Below, piece after piece: positions 17,118 through 27,387 of a stretch of 40,957 nucleotides of DNA; the first letter of the stretch is position 1; every line of letters begins with the position of its first letter. Source of the DNA: Nanobdellota archaeon (GTDB taxonomy: Archaea > Nanobdellota > Nanobdellia > CSSed11-243R1); NCBI GenBank assembly GCA_021162365.1, contig JAGGYW010000021.1, positions 1-40,957 on the forward strand, written 5' to 3'. The position numbers were made by a program, and so were the translations under genes. Below the pieces are notes generated by a model. The model worked only from the letters and a program-made list of their open reading frames with translations. It made no database searches and was not told the origin of the DNA.

Positions 17118-18578
17118 ATGAAAGAAATCAAAGATTTGGAACTAAAAAAGATAAGTGATGTAGAATGGGAAATTCCGAAGGGTACAATAGCAAACATGCA
17201 TGTACCGGGTAGGGTTTTTGCTTCTGAAAAACTTTTAGAAAAAATGAAGCAAGATAGAACTTTAATTCAAGGTGCTGGTGTTGCAACTTTGCCTGGCATT
17301 TATAAGTACTCTATTATTCTCCCGGACGGGCATGAAGGTTATGGATTCCCAATAGGTGGGGTTGCGGCTCTCGATTATGAAGAAGGAGGAATCTCCCCAG
17401 GTGGAATTGGATACGACATAAACTGTGGTGTCAGATTAATAAGAACTAATTTGGAGAGAGAAGATGCAGAGAAAAACATAAAACCTCTTTTAAATGCCCT
17501 ATTCAAAAATGTACCAAGTGGACTGGGAAGTAAAGGGTTGACAAGGATAAAAAAGGTTGAAGAATTTGATGAAGTTCTTAAATATGGTGTCCAGTGGGCA
17601 ATTGAAAATGGCTACGGCGTTGAAAGAGATCTGAAACACATAGAGGAAAACGGACGCCTTGAAGTTGCCGATCCAAAATACACCAGCAAGGAAGCTAAGA
17701 AAAGAGGGATGCCGCAGCTTGGAAGTCTCGGTGCAGGAAACCACTTCCTTGAAGTGCAATATGTAGAAAAAGTATTTGATGAAAAAGTTGCGAGGGTGTT
17801 CGGCCTCCACGAAGGACAAGCCACACTAATGGTACATACAGGAAGCCGAGGATTTGGTCACCAAGTTTGCTCAGACTACTTGCGTGAAATGGAAAAAACC
17901 TTCCCAGACATAATTAAAAAACTACCTGACAGGGAGCTTATCTACGCACCTGCAGGAAGTGAAGTCGCAGACAGATATCTAAAAGCCATGAGCGCCGCAG
18001 CAAACTTCGCATGGACAAACAGACAATTGATCATGCACTGGAGCAGACAGGCATTTGAAGAAGTTTTCAAAAGAGATTGGGAAACTCTTGGCATGGAATT
18101 AATTTACGATGTTGCTCACAACCTTGCAAAAGTTGAAAAGCATAAAATTGACGGCAAGCTAAGAAAAGTATACGTACACAGAAAAGGTGCCACCCGTGCT
18201 TTTGGACCAGGTCGCCCAGAAATTCCGGCAGATTATAGAAATGTCGGACAGCCAGTTTTAATACCTGGGAGTATGGGAACCGCGAGCTATGTTTTGGTTG
18301 GAAGTCAAACTTCTATGGAGAAAACATTTGGTTCAACAGCACATGGAGCGGGCAGGATGATGAGCCGCCACGCAGCATTAAGACAATATCGCGCTGATGT
18401 AATTCAAAAGCAACTCGGAGAAAGAGGAATTATAATTAAAGCGGCATCAAAACGTGGAGTTGCAGAGGAAGCCCCGGGTGCTTATAAAGACATAGACGAA
18501 GTAGCAAGAGTAAGCCATGAAGCAGGAATAGGAAATCTTGTTGCAAGATTGCGTCCAATAGGTGTTGTGAAAGGCTAG
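17118..18578 (+). CDS. rtcB: tRNA-splicing ligase RtcB
   Basis: GAGVATLPGIYKYSIILPDGHEGYGFPIGGVAA, GGIGYDINCGVRLIRTNL, SLGAGNHFLEVQYV, VHRKGATRAFGPGRPEIP; no intein. Confidence 0.97.
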   Translation: MKEIKDLELKKISDVEWEIPKGTIANMHVPGRVFASEKLLEKMKQDRTLIQGAGVATLPGIYKYSIILPDGHEGYGFPIGGVAALDYEEGGISPGGIGYDINCGVRLIRTNLEREDAEKNIKPLLNALFKNVPSGLGSKGLTRIKKVEEFDEVLKYGVQWAIENGYGVERDLKHIEENGRLEVADPKYTSKEAKKRGMPQLGSLGAGNHFLEVQYVEKVFDEKVARVFGLHEGQATLMVHTGSRGFGHQVCSDYLREMEKTFPDIIKKLPDRELIYAPAGSEVADRYLKAMSAAANFAWTNRQLIMHWSRQAFEEVFKRDWETLGMELIYDVAHNLAKVEKHKIDGKLRKVYVHRKGATRAFGPGRPEIPADYRNVGQPVLIPGSMGTASYVLVGSQTSMEKTFGSTAHGAGRMMSRHAALRQYRADVIQKQLGERGIIIKAASKRGVAEEAPGAYKDIDEVARVSHEAGIGNLVARLRPIGVVKG

Positions 18579-18967
18579 CTAATTTTTAGATTTATCCTCT
18601 TTTTTTTCACTTTAACTTTTTTAACAACAGGATGATACACTTCTTTTATTATTCTTGCGACTGTCTCTGCACCTTCATCATCCATATGAAGAACTTCGGG
18701 CTCGGGAATCCCAGTTTCCTTCATTTTCGCAACTACATCTCTTATACTATCATAATCATCCAAAATATAATACATATTTATCACAAATCTAGCTATGTCA
18801 AATTTAGATGGATCTTCATCATATAGTTTTCTTGCATCCCTTGCATATGCACCAATTAGATTTATTATCCTTTCTTCTTCAGGGGACTTGTTGTATATGT
18901 TAAAAAGTGCATCCGCTAATCCATCAACACCATATTTGTCAAGTTTCTCTTCTAAGTCGGTAGCCAT
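18575..18967 (-). CDS. Hypothetical protein (~130 aa)
   Basis: Convergent with rtcB; start set at MATDLEEKLDKYGVDGLADAL. Confidence 0.55.
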   Translation of the reverse strand: MATDLEEKLDKYGVDGLADALFNIYNKSPEEERIINLIGAYARDARKLYDEDPSKFDIARFVINMYYILDDYDSIRDVVAKMKETGIPEPEVLHMDDEGAETVARIIKEVYHPVVKKVKVKKKRINLKIS

Positions 18968-19051
18968 ACATTTTAAAAGAAAATCTCCACTTAAAAATAT
19001 TTCCATTTGCGAGTAGTAACTTTTATAAATAGTAAATGCAATCTATAACCC

Positions 19052-19438
19052 ATGGGAATCGAAGTTGATATCCGCGAATTTGACAGTGAGCTTGTAGCAG
19101 AGCTAATCGAAAAAGATGTTGGGGAGCCAGTGAAAATTTCAGAGACAAAAGGAATTACAGGTAACAAAATCGATCCTAAAGCAGAAATTATTGCAGTAAC
19201 TTTGCCACAGATTTATTGCAAACAATGTGATAGATATTTAGATGAAGAAGAATCAAGGACAATTGACGAATTCGGAGGAACAGCCTACTCCTGCCCAGAT
19301 TGCGGAAAGGCAATAAATCCATATGACTTAGATATAACATACTTGTCATATAGTGTAAAGAAGGAAGGTGACAAAGTAATTCTCACAAAGAAAGCTGAGA
19401 AAACAATCCCGTGGGGAACCTATACAACATTTGATTAA
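19052..19438 (+). CDS. Zinc-ribbon protein, hypothetical
   Basis: IYCKQCDRYLDE...YSCPDCGKAINPYDLDI. Confidence 0.65.
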   Translation: MGIEVDIREFDSELVAELIEKDVGEPVKISETKGITGNKIDPKAEIIAVTLPQIYCKQCDRYLDEEESRTIDEFGGTAYSCPDCGKAINPYDLDITYLSYSVKKEGDKVILTKKAEKTIPWGTYTTFD

Positions 19439-21936
19439 CCTTTTACATATTTTATGATTAATTTTGTTATTATTATTGCACTAATATATCCAACCACTAC
19501 TCCAAATGTTATTATTCCCCATTCTGTAACCCCAAGAGGGACAATGTGGAAATACTTATTAAGCGGAGTATAAAGAATTGCCATTTGCAACCCAATTGAT
19601 GTAAAAAGCGCGCCAAGAAGCCACTTGTTCGAAAGCCAGCTTTGTTTATTCATGTACTTAATTGCACCAATCCGCACAAACTCATAAAGAATTATCCCTG
19701 TAAACAAAGTTGTTCTTGCAGCATCAATTCCAAATGGCAACGCCAGGAAGAAAGTCAAAAATATCATACCTGTCTTTTTTGCGCCAATTGCACCTATAAG
19801 CCACATAAGCCTCTTATTTAAAATTGGCTCTCCTTTCTTTCGTGGGGGTTCTTTCATCACATCTTTTCTTGCCGGTTCAACACCTAACGCAAGAGCTGGT
19901 AATCCATCAGTCAGTAAGTTTATCCACAAAAGCTGCACTGGAAGCAAAATGGGCTCCTTTAGAGATAAAAATACAGTTGCCAACAAAACAAGCATTACTT
20001 CCGCGGTATTGGATGTAAGTAAGTAATTAACAAAAGAGCGAATGTTGTCAAAAATTCTTCTACCTTCCTTTACAGCGGTTACTATTGTTGCAAAATTATC
20101 ATCAAGCAAAATCATGTCGCTTGCCTGCTTTGCAACCTCAGTTCCGTTTATCCCCATGGCAATTCCTACATCTGCACGCTTTATAGCAAGAGCATCATTA
20201 GCTCCATCACCAGTCATTGCAACTCTATTTTTCTTTCTTAGAATTTCAAGAATCCTCAACTTGTGAAAAGGATCAACCCGAGCAAATATGTTATAATTAT
20301 CCCTTAACGTTCTCTCTAATTCTTTATCATTCATTTCCTTTAATTCATCACCTGTTATCACACCATTACTTTCTAATCCAACTTGACGCGCAATTGCCTG
20401 AGCAGTTATTGGGCTATCACCCGTTATCATAATAACTCTAATACCAGCTGACTTACACTGAGCAATCGCATCTTTAACTTCTGGATGGGGAGGATCAATC
20501 ATTGCTTGAAGACCTATCCAAACTAACTTCGATTCGACATTCTTCAAAGATTTTGTTCCCTTAAAAGCAAACCCAAGAACACGTAAACCCTCGGAAGCAA
20601 ACTTCTTATTCTGCTGCAAAATTTTTCTTTTGTCCTTTGTAGTCATCTTCTTTATCTTACCATCAATAAAGATTCTATCACACTTCTTTATCAAAACCTC
20701 AGGAGCACCCTTTGAATAAACAATTAACTTTCCTCTTTTGTCTTTGACAACAACACTCATCATTTTTCTTTCCGAAGAGAATGGAATTTCATCTACTCTG
20801 GAATATTCTTTTACTTCATCATCAACATACTTTTCAGCAATTTTTAGCAAAGCAATCTCGGTTGGGTCACCAATGTATTTGTCGCCTGCTTTCTCCACAT
20901 CATTGCAAACACCACCACAGAGCAAAAGCTGCTTTACTTCCTCGCTAAACTCAACCCTTCTTGCATCCATTTCTATGTTTGTATATAATTTAACAACAGT
21001 CATCTCATTTTTAGTTATGGTCCCTGTTTTGTCTGTGCAAATTACATCAACAGCCCCAATTGACTCAACTGTGGAAAGCTTCCTTACAAGGCTATTTTCC
21101 TTTGCCATTATACTTGCACCCAACGCAAGGGAGAGAGTAACAACTGCTGGCAAGCCTTCCGGAATTGCAGCAACTGCAAGCGAAATTGAAGTTAAAAGAG
21201 ATTGATATAAGTCATATTTAATGACCGAAAAAACTAAGGTAACAAGGATTATCCCAATAGTGAGATAAACAAGCTTTTTGCTCAACTTTGCCATTTCGTC
21301 CTGGAAAGGTGTTTTCTCCTCCTCTATTTCTTGAAGCTTGCTTGCTATTTGACCTATCCTTGTCTGCATACCTGTTTTTTCAACTTTTGCTATTGCCTCA
21401 CCAACATAAACATAAGTGTTCTTGAAAACTTCATCACCTACTTTTTTCGAAACTGCCTTTGACTCCCCCGTCAAAGATGATTCGTTTACCTCAAGTTTGA
21501 TAGTTTCTAAGATAACAGCGTCTGCGGGAATCACGTCCCCCGCGGCAAGAATAACTATATCTCCAGGAACAACTTCAGAAGATGGAATTTCCATCTGCTT
21601 GCCATCTCGAATAACTCTTGCCTTTGGTTGTGCCATTTTTTGCAAGGCCGCAACAGCTTTCTCCGCCTTATAATCTTGAATAAACCCAGCAATTCCAGAT
21701 GCAAACACAATTACAAGAATCAAAACAGTATCAATTGTCCTTGGCTCCTGACCCGGCAAAAAACCAAGGGAAAATGATATTACTGCAGCGGCAATTAAAA
21801 GCAAAATTATCGGCGAAGTGAACTGGGAAACAAAAATCTTCACTGGGCTTACCTTCTTTGTTCTTTTTATCTCATTAGGGCCATATTTCTTTAGAAGTAG
21901 TTGCGCTTCTTTTGTGGTTAGCCCTTTATGATTCAT
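19435..21936 (-). CDS. P-type cation-transporting ATPase (Ca2+/PMR1-SERCA-like)
   Basis: VICTDKTGTITKNEMTV, VNESSLTGES, AMTGDGANDALAIKRADVGIAMGINGTEVAKQASDMILLDDNFATI. Confidence 0.95.
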   Translation of the reverse strand: MNHKGLTTKEAQLLLKKYGPNEIKRTKKVSPVKIFVSQFTSPIILLLIAAAVISFSLGFLPGQEPRTIDTVLILVIVFASGIAGFIQDYKAEKAVAALQKMAQPKARVIRDGKQMEIPSSEVVPGDIVILAAGDVIPADAVILETIKLEVNESSLTGESKAVSKKVGDEVFKNTYVYVGEAIAKVEKTGMQTRIGQIASKLQEIEEEKTPFQDEMAKLSKKLVYLTIGIILVTLVFSVIKYDLYQSLLTSISLAVAAIPEGLPAVVTLSLALGASIMAKENSLVRKLSTVESIGAVDVICTDKTGTITKNEMTVVKLYTNIEMDARRVEFSEEVKQLLLCGGVCNDVEKAGDKYIGDPTEIALLKIAEKYVDDEVKEYSRVDEIPFSSERKMMSVVVKDKRGKLIVYSKGAPEVLIKKCDRIFIDGKIKKMTTKDKRKILQQNKKFASEGLRVLGFAFKGTKSLKNVESKLVWIGLQAMIDPPHPEVKDAIAQCKSAGIRVIMITGDSPITAQAIARQVGLESNGVITGDELKEMNDKELERTLRDNYNIFARVDPFHKLRILEILRKKNRVAMTGDGANDALAIKRADVGIAMGINGTEVAKQASDMILLDDNFATIVTAVKEGRRIFDNIRSFVNYLLTSNTAEVMLVLLATVFLSLKEPILLPVQLLWINLLTDGLPALALGVEPARKDVMKEPPRKKGEPILNKRLMWLIGAIGAKKTGMIFLTFFLALPFGIDAARTTLFTGIILYEFVRIGAIKYMNKQSWLSNKWLLGALFTSIGLQMAILYTPLNKYFHIVPLGVTEWGIITFGVVVGYISAIIITKLIIKYVKG

Positions 21937-22092
21937 AAAGAATTTTAGAAACTCTTTGCTTAAAGTTTTTTTGGCAGAAATGTTTATAAAGCCTAAATTT
22001 CGTTTTTAACTTACTGGTCAGCCGCAAAATCCGTTACAAGCCGTTTTCTGAAATAGGACCCTTTAGAAATACAAATAAACTCCACAATAAGC

Positions 22093-22100
22093 TTTAAAAA
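22093..22100 (+). promoter_or_regulatory. Putative TATA element of the ribosomal protein superoperon
   Basis: TTTAAAAA within agctttaaaaaccctt, ~40 nt upstream of the L3 ATG. Confidence 0.4.
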
Positions 22101-22139
22101 CCCTTAAAATGTGAAAAAACACATCAAAAAGGTGAAGAT

Positions 22140-23135
22140 ATGGGTCATCAAATAGGAAAAGCCCTAAGGCCAAAGAGAGGAAGTAGAGCGTTTACACCTA
22201 GAGTTAGAGCTAAAAGACATTATCCACGAATTAAAAACTGGCCTCAAGTTGATGAACCACGTTTGCTTGGTTTTGCTGCATACAAAGCAGGCATGACACA
22301 AGTCTCGTTTGTTGATAATTCTCCACACTCCCCAACAAAGGGAGAAGTTATTTCTGTTCCTGTCACAATTCTTGATGCTCCAAAGATGAAAATTGCTGCA
22401 ATAAGATTCTACAAAAAAGATTCCCGCGGATTCAAAAAAGTTCTAACTGAAGTTTGGACCGACAAGCTCGACAAAGAGTTAAAAAGAAAAATTTCAATTC
22501 CAAAGAAAGAAAAGAAACCTGAAGAGCAACTCTCAAAGATAAATCTTGATGATGTAGTTGATTTAGCTGTTTTAGTATATACTCTCCCAAAAGGGAGGGC
22601 TGGAAAAAAGAAACCAGAAATTTTTGAAATTGCAGTAGGTGGAAAAGATATTTCTCAAAAGTTTGAATATGCAAAATCAATTCTTGGAAACGAGATTTCT
22701 GCTTCTGATGTTCTAAAATCTGGAGAACAGGTAGATGTAATTGCAGTAACAAAAGGGAAAGGATTCCAAGGCACAATCAAAAGATTTGGAGTTAAGTTGG
22801 AATCAAAGAAAACAGACAGAAAACGAAGAGGTGTAGCTGCAATTGGTCCAGATGTCCCAAGAAAAGTTATGTGGACTGTCCCAATGCCAGGTCAAATGGG
22901 ATATCACAATAGATATGATTACAACAAATGGATTCTAAAAATTGGAAATGATGGAATCGCTCCAAAAAGTGGATTCCTAAACTATGGAATTGTCAAAGGA
23001 GATTACATCATAATTAAAGGTTCAGTGCCAGGACCTGCAAAGAGATTAATAAGAATGCGACTTGCAATAAACCCAAATAAAAATGTGCCACCACAGGCGC
23101 CAGACATAATATCAATAGATGGTGTTAAGAAATGA
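22140..23135 (+). CDS. rpl3: 50S ribosomal protein L3
   Basis: LLGFAAYKAGMTQVSFVDN, GKGFQGTIKRFGVK, MPGQMGYHNRYDYNKWILKIG. Confidence 0.97.
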   Translation: MGHQIGKALRPKRGSRAFTPRVRAKRHYPRIKNWPQVDEPRLLGFAAYKAGMTQVSFVDNSPHSPTKGEVISVPVTILDAPKMKIAAIRFYKKDSRGFKKVLTEVWTDKLDKELKRKISIPKKEKKPEEQLSKINLDDVVDLAVLVYTLPKGRAGKKKPEIFEIAVGGKDISQKFEYAKSILGNEISASDVLKSGEQVDVIAVTKGKGFQGTIKRFGVKLESKKTDRKRRGVAAIGPDVPRKVMWTVPMPGQMGYHNRYDYNKWILKIGNDGIAPKSGFLNYGIVKGDYIIIKGSVPGPAKRLIRMRLAINPNKNVPPQAPDIISIDGVKK

Positions 23136-23941
23136 CCAAAGTAGTTTCAATAAAAGGAGAAGCAAAGGGAGAAATAAAACTTCCAAAGCAATTCAAAGAA
23201 GAAGTCCGTCCAGATTTAATTAGGCGTGCTGTCCTTGCTATTCAATCTCACAAAATGCAACCATATGGCACAAAAGAAGATGCAGGAAACAAATACTCTT
23301 CAGAATTCTCAAAAAGAAGAAGAGAATATAGAACAACATACGGATATGGTCAATCAAGAACTCCAAGAAAAATAATGATTAGGCAAGGAAGTAGATTTGT
23401 CACCATGGGTGCAACGGCACCACACACAGTGGGCGGTAGAGTTGCCCATCCGCCAAAAGTAGAAAAAGTCCTTGCAGAAAAAATAAATGATAAAGAAAGG
23501 AAGAAAGCAATAAGGAGTGCAATTGCAGCAACTGCAGTAAAAGAACTTGTTGCTTCAAGAGGCCATAAAATTGAAAACATTAAAGAATTACCCATAGTCG
23601 TAGAGGAAAAAATTGAGGAACTTAAAAAAGCAAAGGAAGTTAAAGAATTCCTTGAAAAGATTGGACTAAAAGAAGAAATAGAAAGGGCAAAAGAGAAAAA
23701 AGTAAGAGCTGGAAAAGGAAAAATGAGAGGAAGAAGGTATAAGAAAAAAGTTGGTCCCCTATTTGTAGTTTCGCAAAAATGTGATTTACTCAAGGCCGCA
23801 AAAAATATTGCTGGCGCTGATGTTTATGTTGTCAAAGATTTAAATGCTGAAGTCCTTGCTCCAGGAACACACCCAGGAAGATTAGTAATATGGAGCGAAA
23901 AGGCAATCAAAACCCTTGAAGATAAGAGGTTGTTTATATGA
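23132..23941 (+). CDS. rpl4: 50S ribosomal protein L4 (L4e/L1e)
   Basis: LPKQFKEEVRPDLIRRAVLAIQSHKMQPYG, GGRVAHPPKVEKVLAEKIN, KMRGRRYKKKVGPLFV. Confidence 0.97.
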   Translation: MTKVVSIKGEAKGEIKLPKQFKEEVRPDLIRRAVLAIQSHKMQPYGTKEDAGNKYSSEFSKRRREYRTTYGYGQSRTPRKIMIRQGSRFVTMGATAPHTVGGRVAHPPKVEKVLAEKINDKERKKAIRSAIAATAVKELVASRGHKIENIKELPIVVEEKIEELKKAKEVKEFLEKIGLKEEIERAKEKKVRAGKGKMRGRRYKKKVGPLFVVSQKCDLLKAAKNIAGADVYVVKDLNAEVLAPGTHPGRLVIWSEKAIKTLEDKRLFI

Positions 23942-24198
23942 TAACCATGGAAGTATTAAAATATCCCGTCTCAACTGAAAAAGCAATAAGGATGCTTGAA
24001 TCAGATAATGTTATCACTTTCGTAGTTGATAAAAACGCAACAAGAAGTAAAGTAAAAAAAGAAATTGAAAACAGATTCAAAGTCAAAGTAAAAGACACAA
24101 GGATAGTTATTGACCAAAAGGGTAGAAAAAAAGCGTATGTACGGCTTGACAAAAACTACCCTGCAATTGACATTGCAACTCAACTTGGGTTAATGTAG
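23938..24198 (+). CDS. rpl23: 50S ribosomal protein L23
   Basis: YPVSTEKAIRMLESDNVITFVVDKNATRSKVKKEIENRFKVKV. Confidence 0.96.
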   Translation: MITMEVLKYPVSTEKAIRMLESDNVITFVVDKNATRSKVKKEIENRFKVKVKDTRIVIDQKGRKKAYVRLDKNYPAIDIATQLGLM

Positions 24199-24208
24199 GT
24201 GTTTAAGA

Positions 24209-24940
24209 ATGCCAAAACGAATGAGACAACAAAGGGCTGGAAAAGGAACATCCGTATTTAGAGCTCCAAGTTTCCGCTACAGGTATAAATCAAGATACAG
24301 ATCCCTTGATGATGCAGAAAAAGAAAACAAAATAGAAGGAAAGGTAATAGACATTGTAAATGACACTGCAAGAACTGCTCCAATTATGATTGTCGAATAT
24401 AAAACAGGCGAACAAGCAATCATACCTGCACCATATGGAATAAAAGTTGGAGATGTCGTAGAAGCGGGTGCGAACGCAACAATAAAAGCGGGAAATGTCC
24501 TCCCTCTAAAGAGTATACCTGCAGGTACACCAATATATAACATTGAGCTTGTACCTGGAGATGGAGGGAAGCTTGTAAGGGCAAGCGGAACCGCAGCAAG
24601 AGTTGTTGCCCACGAGGAAAACAGAGTCATAATCAAACTTCCAAGCAAGGAATTAAAACAACTAAATCCAAACTGCAGAGCAACAATAGGGTTGGTTGCT
24701 GGCTTTGGGAGAAAAGAAAAGCCAATTGTAAAAGCTGGAAAGCATTACCACATGGCAAAAGCACGTGGAAAATACTGGCCAAGGGTGTCCGGTGTGGCTA
24801 TGAATGCTGTATCCCACCCATTTGGTGGTAAGAGAAGATCAACCCAAAGCTCAAAGAAGAAAGTTGCTCCAAGAAATGCACCGCCTGGAAGAAAGGTGGG
24901 TAGCATAGCTGCAAAGAAAACTGGAAGGAAGAAAAGGTGA
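24209..24940 (+). CDS. rpl2: 50S ribosomal protein L2
   Basis: [37 protein letters not shown]. Confidence 0.97.
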   Translation: MPKRMRQQRAGKGTSVFRAPSFRYRYKSRYRSLDDAEKENKIEGKVIDIVNDTARTAPIMIVEYKTGEQAIIPAPYGIKVGDVVEAGANATIKAGNVLPLKSIPAGTPIYNIELVPGDGGKLVRASGTAARVVAHEENRVIIKLPSKELKQLNPNCRATIGLVAGFGRKEKPIVKAGKHYHMAKARGKYWPRVSGVAMNAVSHPFGGKRRSTQSSKKKVAPRNAPPGRKVGSIAAKKTGRKKR

Positions 24941-25353
24941 TCATGTTGGCAGAAGAATTTACATATAGAGGCTACAAATTCAGCGAACTAAAAGATATGG
25001 ATATTAATGAATTCATTAAGCTAATCCCAGCACGGCAAAGAAGAAGCATCAAGAGAGGATTCACAGAAGAAGAAAAGAAACTTCTTAAGAAGATAAAAAA
25101 AGCAAGGGAGCAGCTCGAAGCTGGCAAAGAGCCAAAGATGATAAAAACCCACTGCAGAAGCATGGTCATACTCCCAATTATGGTTGGACTCACATTTGGC
25201 GTTCACAATGGCAAAGAATTTGTAAAAGTCGATGTAACACCTGAAATGTTAGGTCATTACCTTGGTGAATTCGCAATTACAAGAAAGAAAGTACAACACA
25301 GTTCACCAGGTGTTGGTGCTACAAGAGGTTCAGCATTTGTGCCAACTAAATAA
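24937..25353 (+). CDS. rps19: 30S ribosomal protein S19
   Basis: [69 protein letters not shown]. Confidence 0.96.
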   Translation: MIMLAEEFTYRGYKFSELKDMDINEFIKLIPARQRRSIKRGFTEEEKKLLKKIKKAREQLEAGKEPKMIKTHCRSMVILPIMVGLTFGVHNGKEFVKVDVTPEMLGHYLGEFAITRKKVQHSSPGVGATRGSAFVPTK

Positions 25354-25368
25354 TGAGGTTTCAATACT

Positions 25369-25947
25369 ATGGGAAAAGAAAAGCTCGAAGCAAGGCAGGA
25401 AAAAACAAAGGAAAAACTTGAAGAAAAAGCTAGAAAAAAGAAGGAAGAAAAAGAAGCACAAGCTGCCGGCGAGAAACCAAAAACAGAAAAGAAAGAAAAG
25501 AAAAAAGTAGAAGTCAAAAAGCCAAAAGTAGAAGAAGCAAAAGGTAAAGGTGTATATTTACCAATCTCACCAAAAATTTCCGTTGAAGTATGCAGGGCGA
25601 TAAAAGGAAAAGAAGTAGAAAAAGCAAAGAGATTACTAAAAGATGTAATCGCAAAAAAGAGACCAATAAGGTACTATAGATATAATAGGGATACACCACA
25701 CAAACCTGGAAAAGGGTTTGGCGCTGGGAGATACCCAGTAAAAGTTTCAAAGTACATATTAGAAGTTTTAGAAAATGCAATTGCAAATGCAACATACCTA
25801 AACTTAGACCCAGAAAAGCTTTATGTTAAAATCGCGCGGAGTGAACGTGCAATCTCAAAAGAAAGAAGAGGAAGGTACGCAAACATAGAAATCATAGTTG
25901 CTGAGAAAAAAGAAAAGGAAGCAAAAAAGAAAAAGGTGAAAAAGTAA
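25369..25947 (+). CDS. rpl22: 50S ribosomal protein L22 with charged N- and C-terminal extensions
   Basis: ISPKISVEVCRAIKGKEVEKAKRLLKDVIAKKRPI core; ~60 aa Lys/Glu-rich N-terminal extension. Confidence 0.93.
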   Translation: MGKEKLEARQEKTKEKLEEKARKKKEEKEAQAAGEKPKTEKKEKKKVEVKKPKVEEAKGKGVYLPISPKISVEVCRAIKGKEVEKAKRLLKDVIAKKRPIRYYRYNRDTPHKPGKGFGAGRYPVKVSKYILEVLENAIANATYLNLDPEKLYVKIARSERAISKERRGRYANIEIIVAEKKEKEAKKKKVKK

Positions 25948-25948
25948 A

Positions 25949-26587
25949 ATGGTTGTCGAAAGAAAATTTGTCAAAGACAAACTAAGAGAACACTCAATTA
26001 GAGAATTCCTCGAGAAAAAACTAGAGAGGGTTGGATTTTCACACATAGACATCCAAAAAACACCTGTAGGTTATAGCATAATCATCTACTCATCAAAGCC
26101 AGGTCTAATTGTTGGAAGGGGAGGATTAAACATAAGAACAATTCAAGAAACTCTCCAAAACAAATTCAAGCTCGAATCACCCGTAGTCGAAGTGAGGGAA
26201 GTTGATGTTCCAGAGTTAGATGCCCAAATAATGGCGGAAAGGGTTGGAACACAGTTAATGAAATTTGGAGTTTCCAGATTTAAAGCAATTGGTCACAAAG
26301 CTATTGAAAAGATGTTAAAAGCCGGCGCAGTTGGTGCCGAAATCCAAATCTCTGGAAAGGTACCAAGTGCCCGTGCAAGATCATGGAAGTTTTATGCTGG
26401 ACACTTACCAAAATGTGGAGATGTAGCGGTTAACCAAGTAAGAAAAGGATACAAGGTAATCAAACTCAAGCCGGGTGTTGTTGGGATAACTGTAAAAATA
26501 CTACCACCTGGCATAAAAATGCCTGACCAAGTATACCCTAAAGAAGTCGAAATAAAATACGAGGAAAGTACTGAAGAGGCAAAATAA
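25949..26587 (+). CDS. rps3: 30S ribosomal protein S3
   Basis: KH-domain PGLIVGRGGLNIRTIQETLQNKF and S3 C-terminal domain. Confidence 0.97.
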   Translation: MVVERKFVKDKLREHSIREFLEKKLERVGFSHIDIQKTPVGYSIIIYSSKPGLIVGRGGLNIRTIQETLQNKFKLESPVVEVREVDVPELDAQIMAERVGTQLMKFGVSRFKAIGHKAIEKMLKAGAVGAEIQISGKVPSARARSWKFYAGHLPKCGDVAVNQVRKGYKVIKLKPGVVGITVKILPPGIKMPDQVYPKEVEIKYEESTEEAK

Positions 26588-26588
26588 A

Positions 26589-26795
26589 ATGGCAATATTA
26601 CATGTTAAAGAAATAAGGAAAATGAAAGACGAAGAGCTAGATAAAAAGCTCCTTGACTTAAAGAAAGAACTCATGAAAGCAAGAGCAAAAATAGCTCAAG
26701 GAGCTGCTCCAGATAAACCTGGCAGAATAAAAGAAATAAGAAAAACAATAGCCAGGATACTAACAATAAAAAGAGAAAGAGGTGTTTCAAAGTAA
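26589..26795 (+). CDS. rpl29: 50S ribosomal protein L29
   Basis: VKEIRKMKDEELDKKLLDLKKELMKARAKIAQGAAPDKPGRIKEIRKTIARILT. Confidence 0.95.
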   Translation: MAILHVKEIRKMKDEELDKKLLDLKKELMKARAKIAQGAAPDKPGRIKEIRKTIARILTIKRERGVSK

Positions 26796-26796
26796 G

Positions 26797-27105
26797 ATGA
26801 CAGAAGTTTGCCCAAAATGTGGTTTGCCAAAAGAGCTATGCGTTTGTGAAACAATAGCAAAAGAGAAGCAGAAAATACGAATAAGAACGGTAAAGCGAAG
26901 ATATGGCAAGATAACCACCATAATTGAAGGCTTTGACCCAAAAGACATTGACGTAAAGAAACTCACAAAAAAATTCAAGTCAGAGCTTGCATGTGGTGGA
27001 ACAAGCAAGGGAAATACAATCGAACTCCAAGGAGAACACAAACAAAGAGCAAAGGAAATACTGATAAAGTCGGGCTTCACAGAAGACCAAATAGAAGTGA
27101 GGTAA
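26797..27105 (+). CDS. Translation initiation factor SUI1/aIF1-like
   Basis: CPKCGLPKELCVCETIAKEKQKIRIRTVKRRYGKITTIIEGF; start at MTEVCPKC. Confidence 0.94.
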   Translation: MTEVCPKCGLPKELCVCETIAKEKQKIRIRTVKRRYGKITTIIEGFDPKDIDVKKLTKKFKSELACGGTSKGNTIELQGEHKQRAKEILIKSGFTEDQIEVR

Positions 27106-27387
27106 ATGATAACACCAAAAAACCTCATAAAGCATGAATTAATCGGGCTCGAAGCAGAAGTGGTGAAAAGCAAAAACAAAAGCCTCATCGGGCTGAAAGG
27201 AAAAATAGTCGATGAGACAAAAAACATGCTCACAATTGAAACAAAAAAAGGAGAAAAAAAGATAATAAAAAAAGAGTGCACCCTGAGAATAAAACTCAAC
27301 AAAGAAATCGTGGAGGTTGATGGTGCACTTCTGGTCGGCAGACCAGAAAAAAGAATTAAAAAAACGATACCAAAAAAGAGGGTTTGA
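27106..27387 (+). CDS. rnp1: Ribonuclease P protein component 1 (Rnp1/Pop4 family)
   Basis: LIKHELIGLEAEVVKSKNKSLIGLKGKIVDETKNMLTIET; canonical position between SUI1 and S17. Confidence 0.94.
   Translation: MITPKNLIKHELIGLEAEVVKSKNKSLIGLKGKIVDETKNMLTIETKKGEKKIIKKECTLRIKLNKEIVEVDGALLVGRPEKRIKKTIPKKRV

Noticed and set aside
17118-18578. Possible intein in RtcB
   Set aside because: The 495-aa ORF is continuous with all expected RtcB motifs and no intein block.
19824-21673. Plus-strand ORFs within the P-type ATPase region
   Set aside because: Antisense to a strongly conserved ATPase; no independent signatures.
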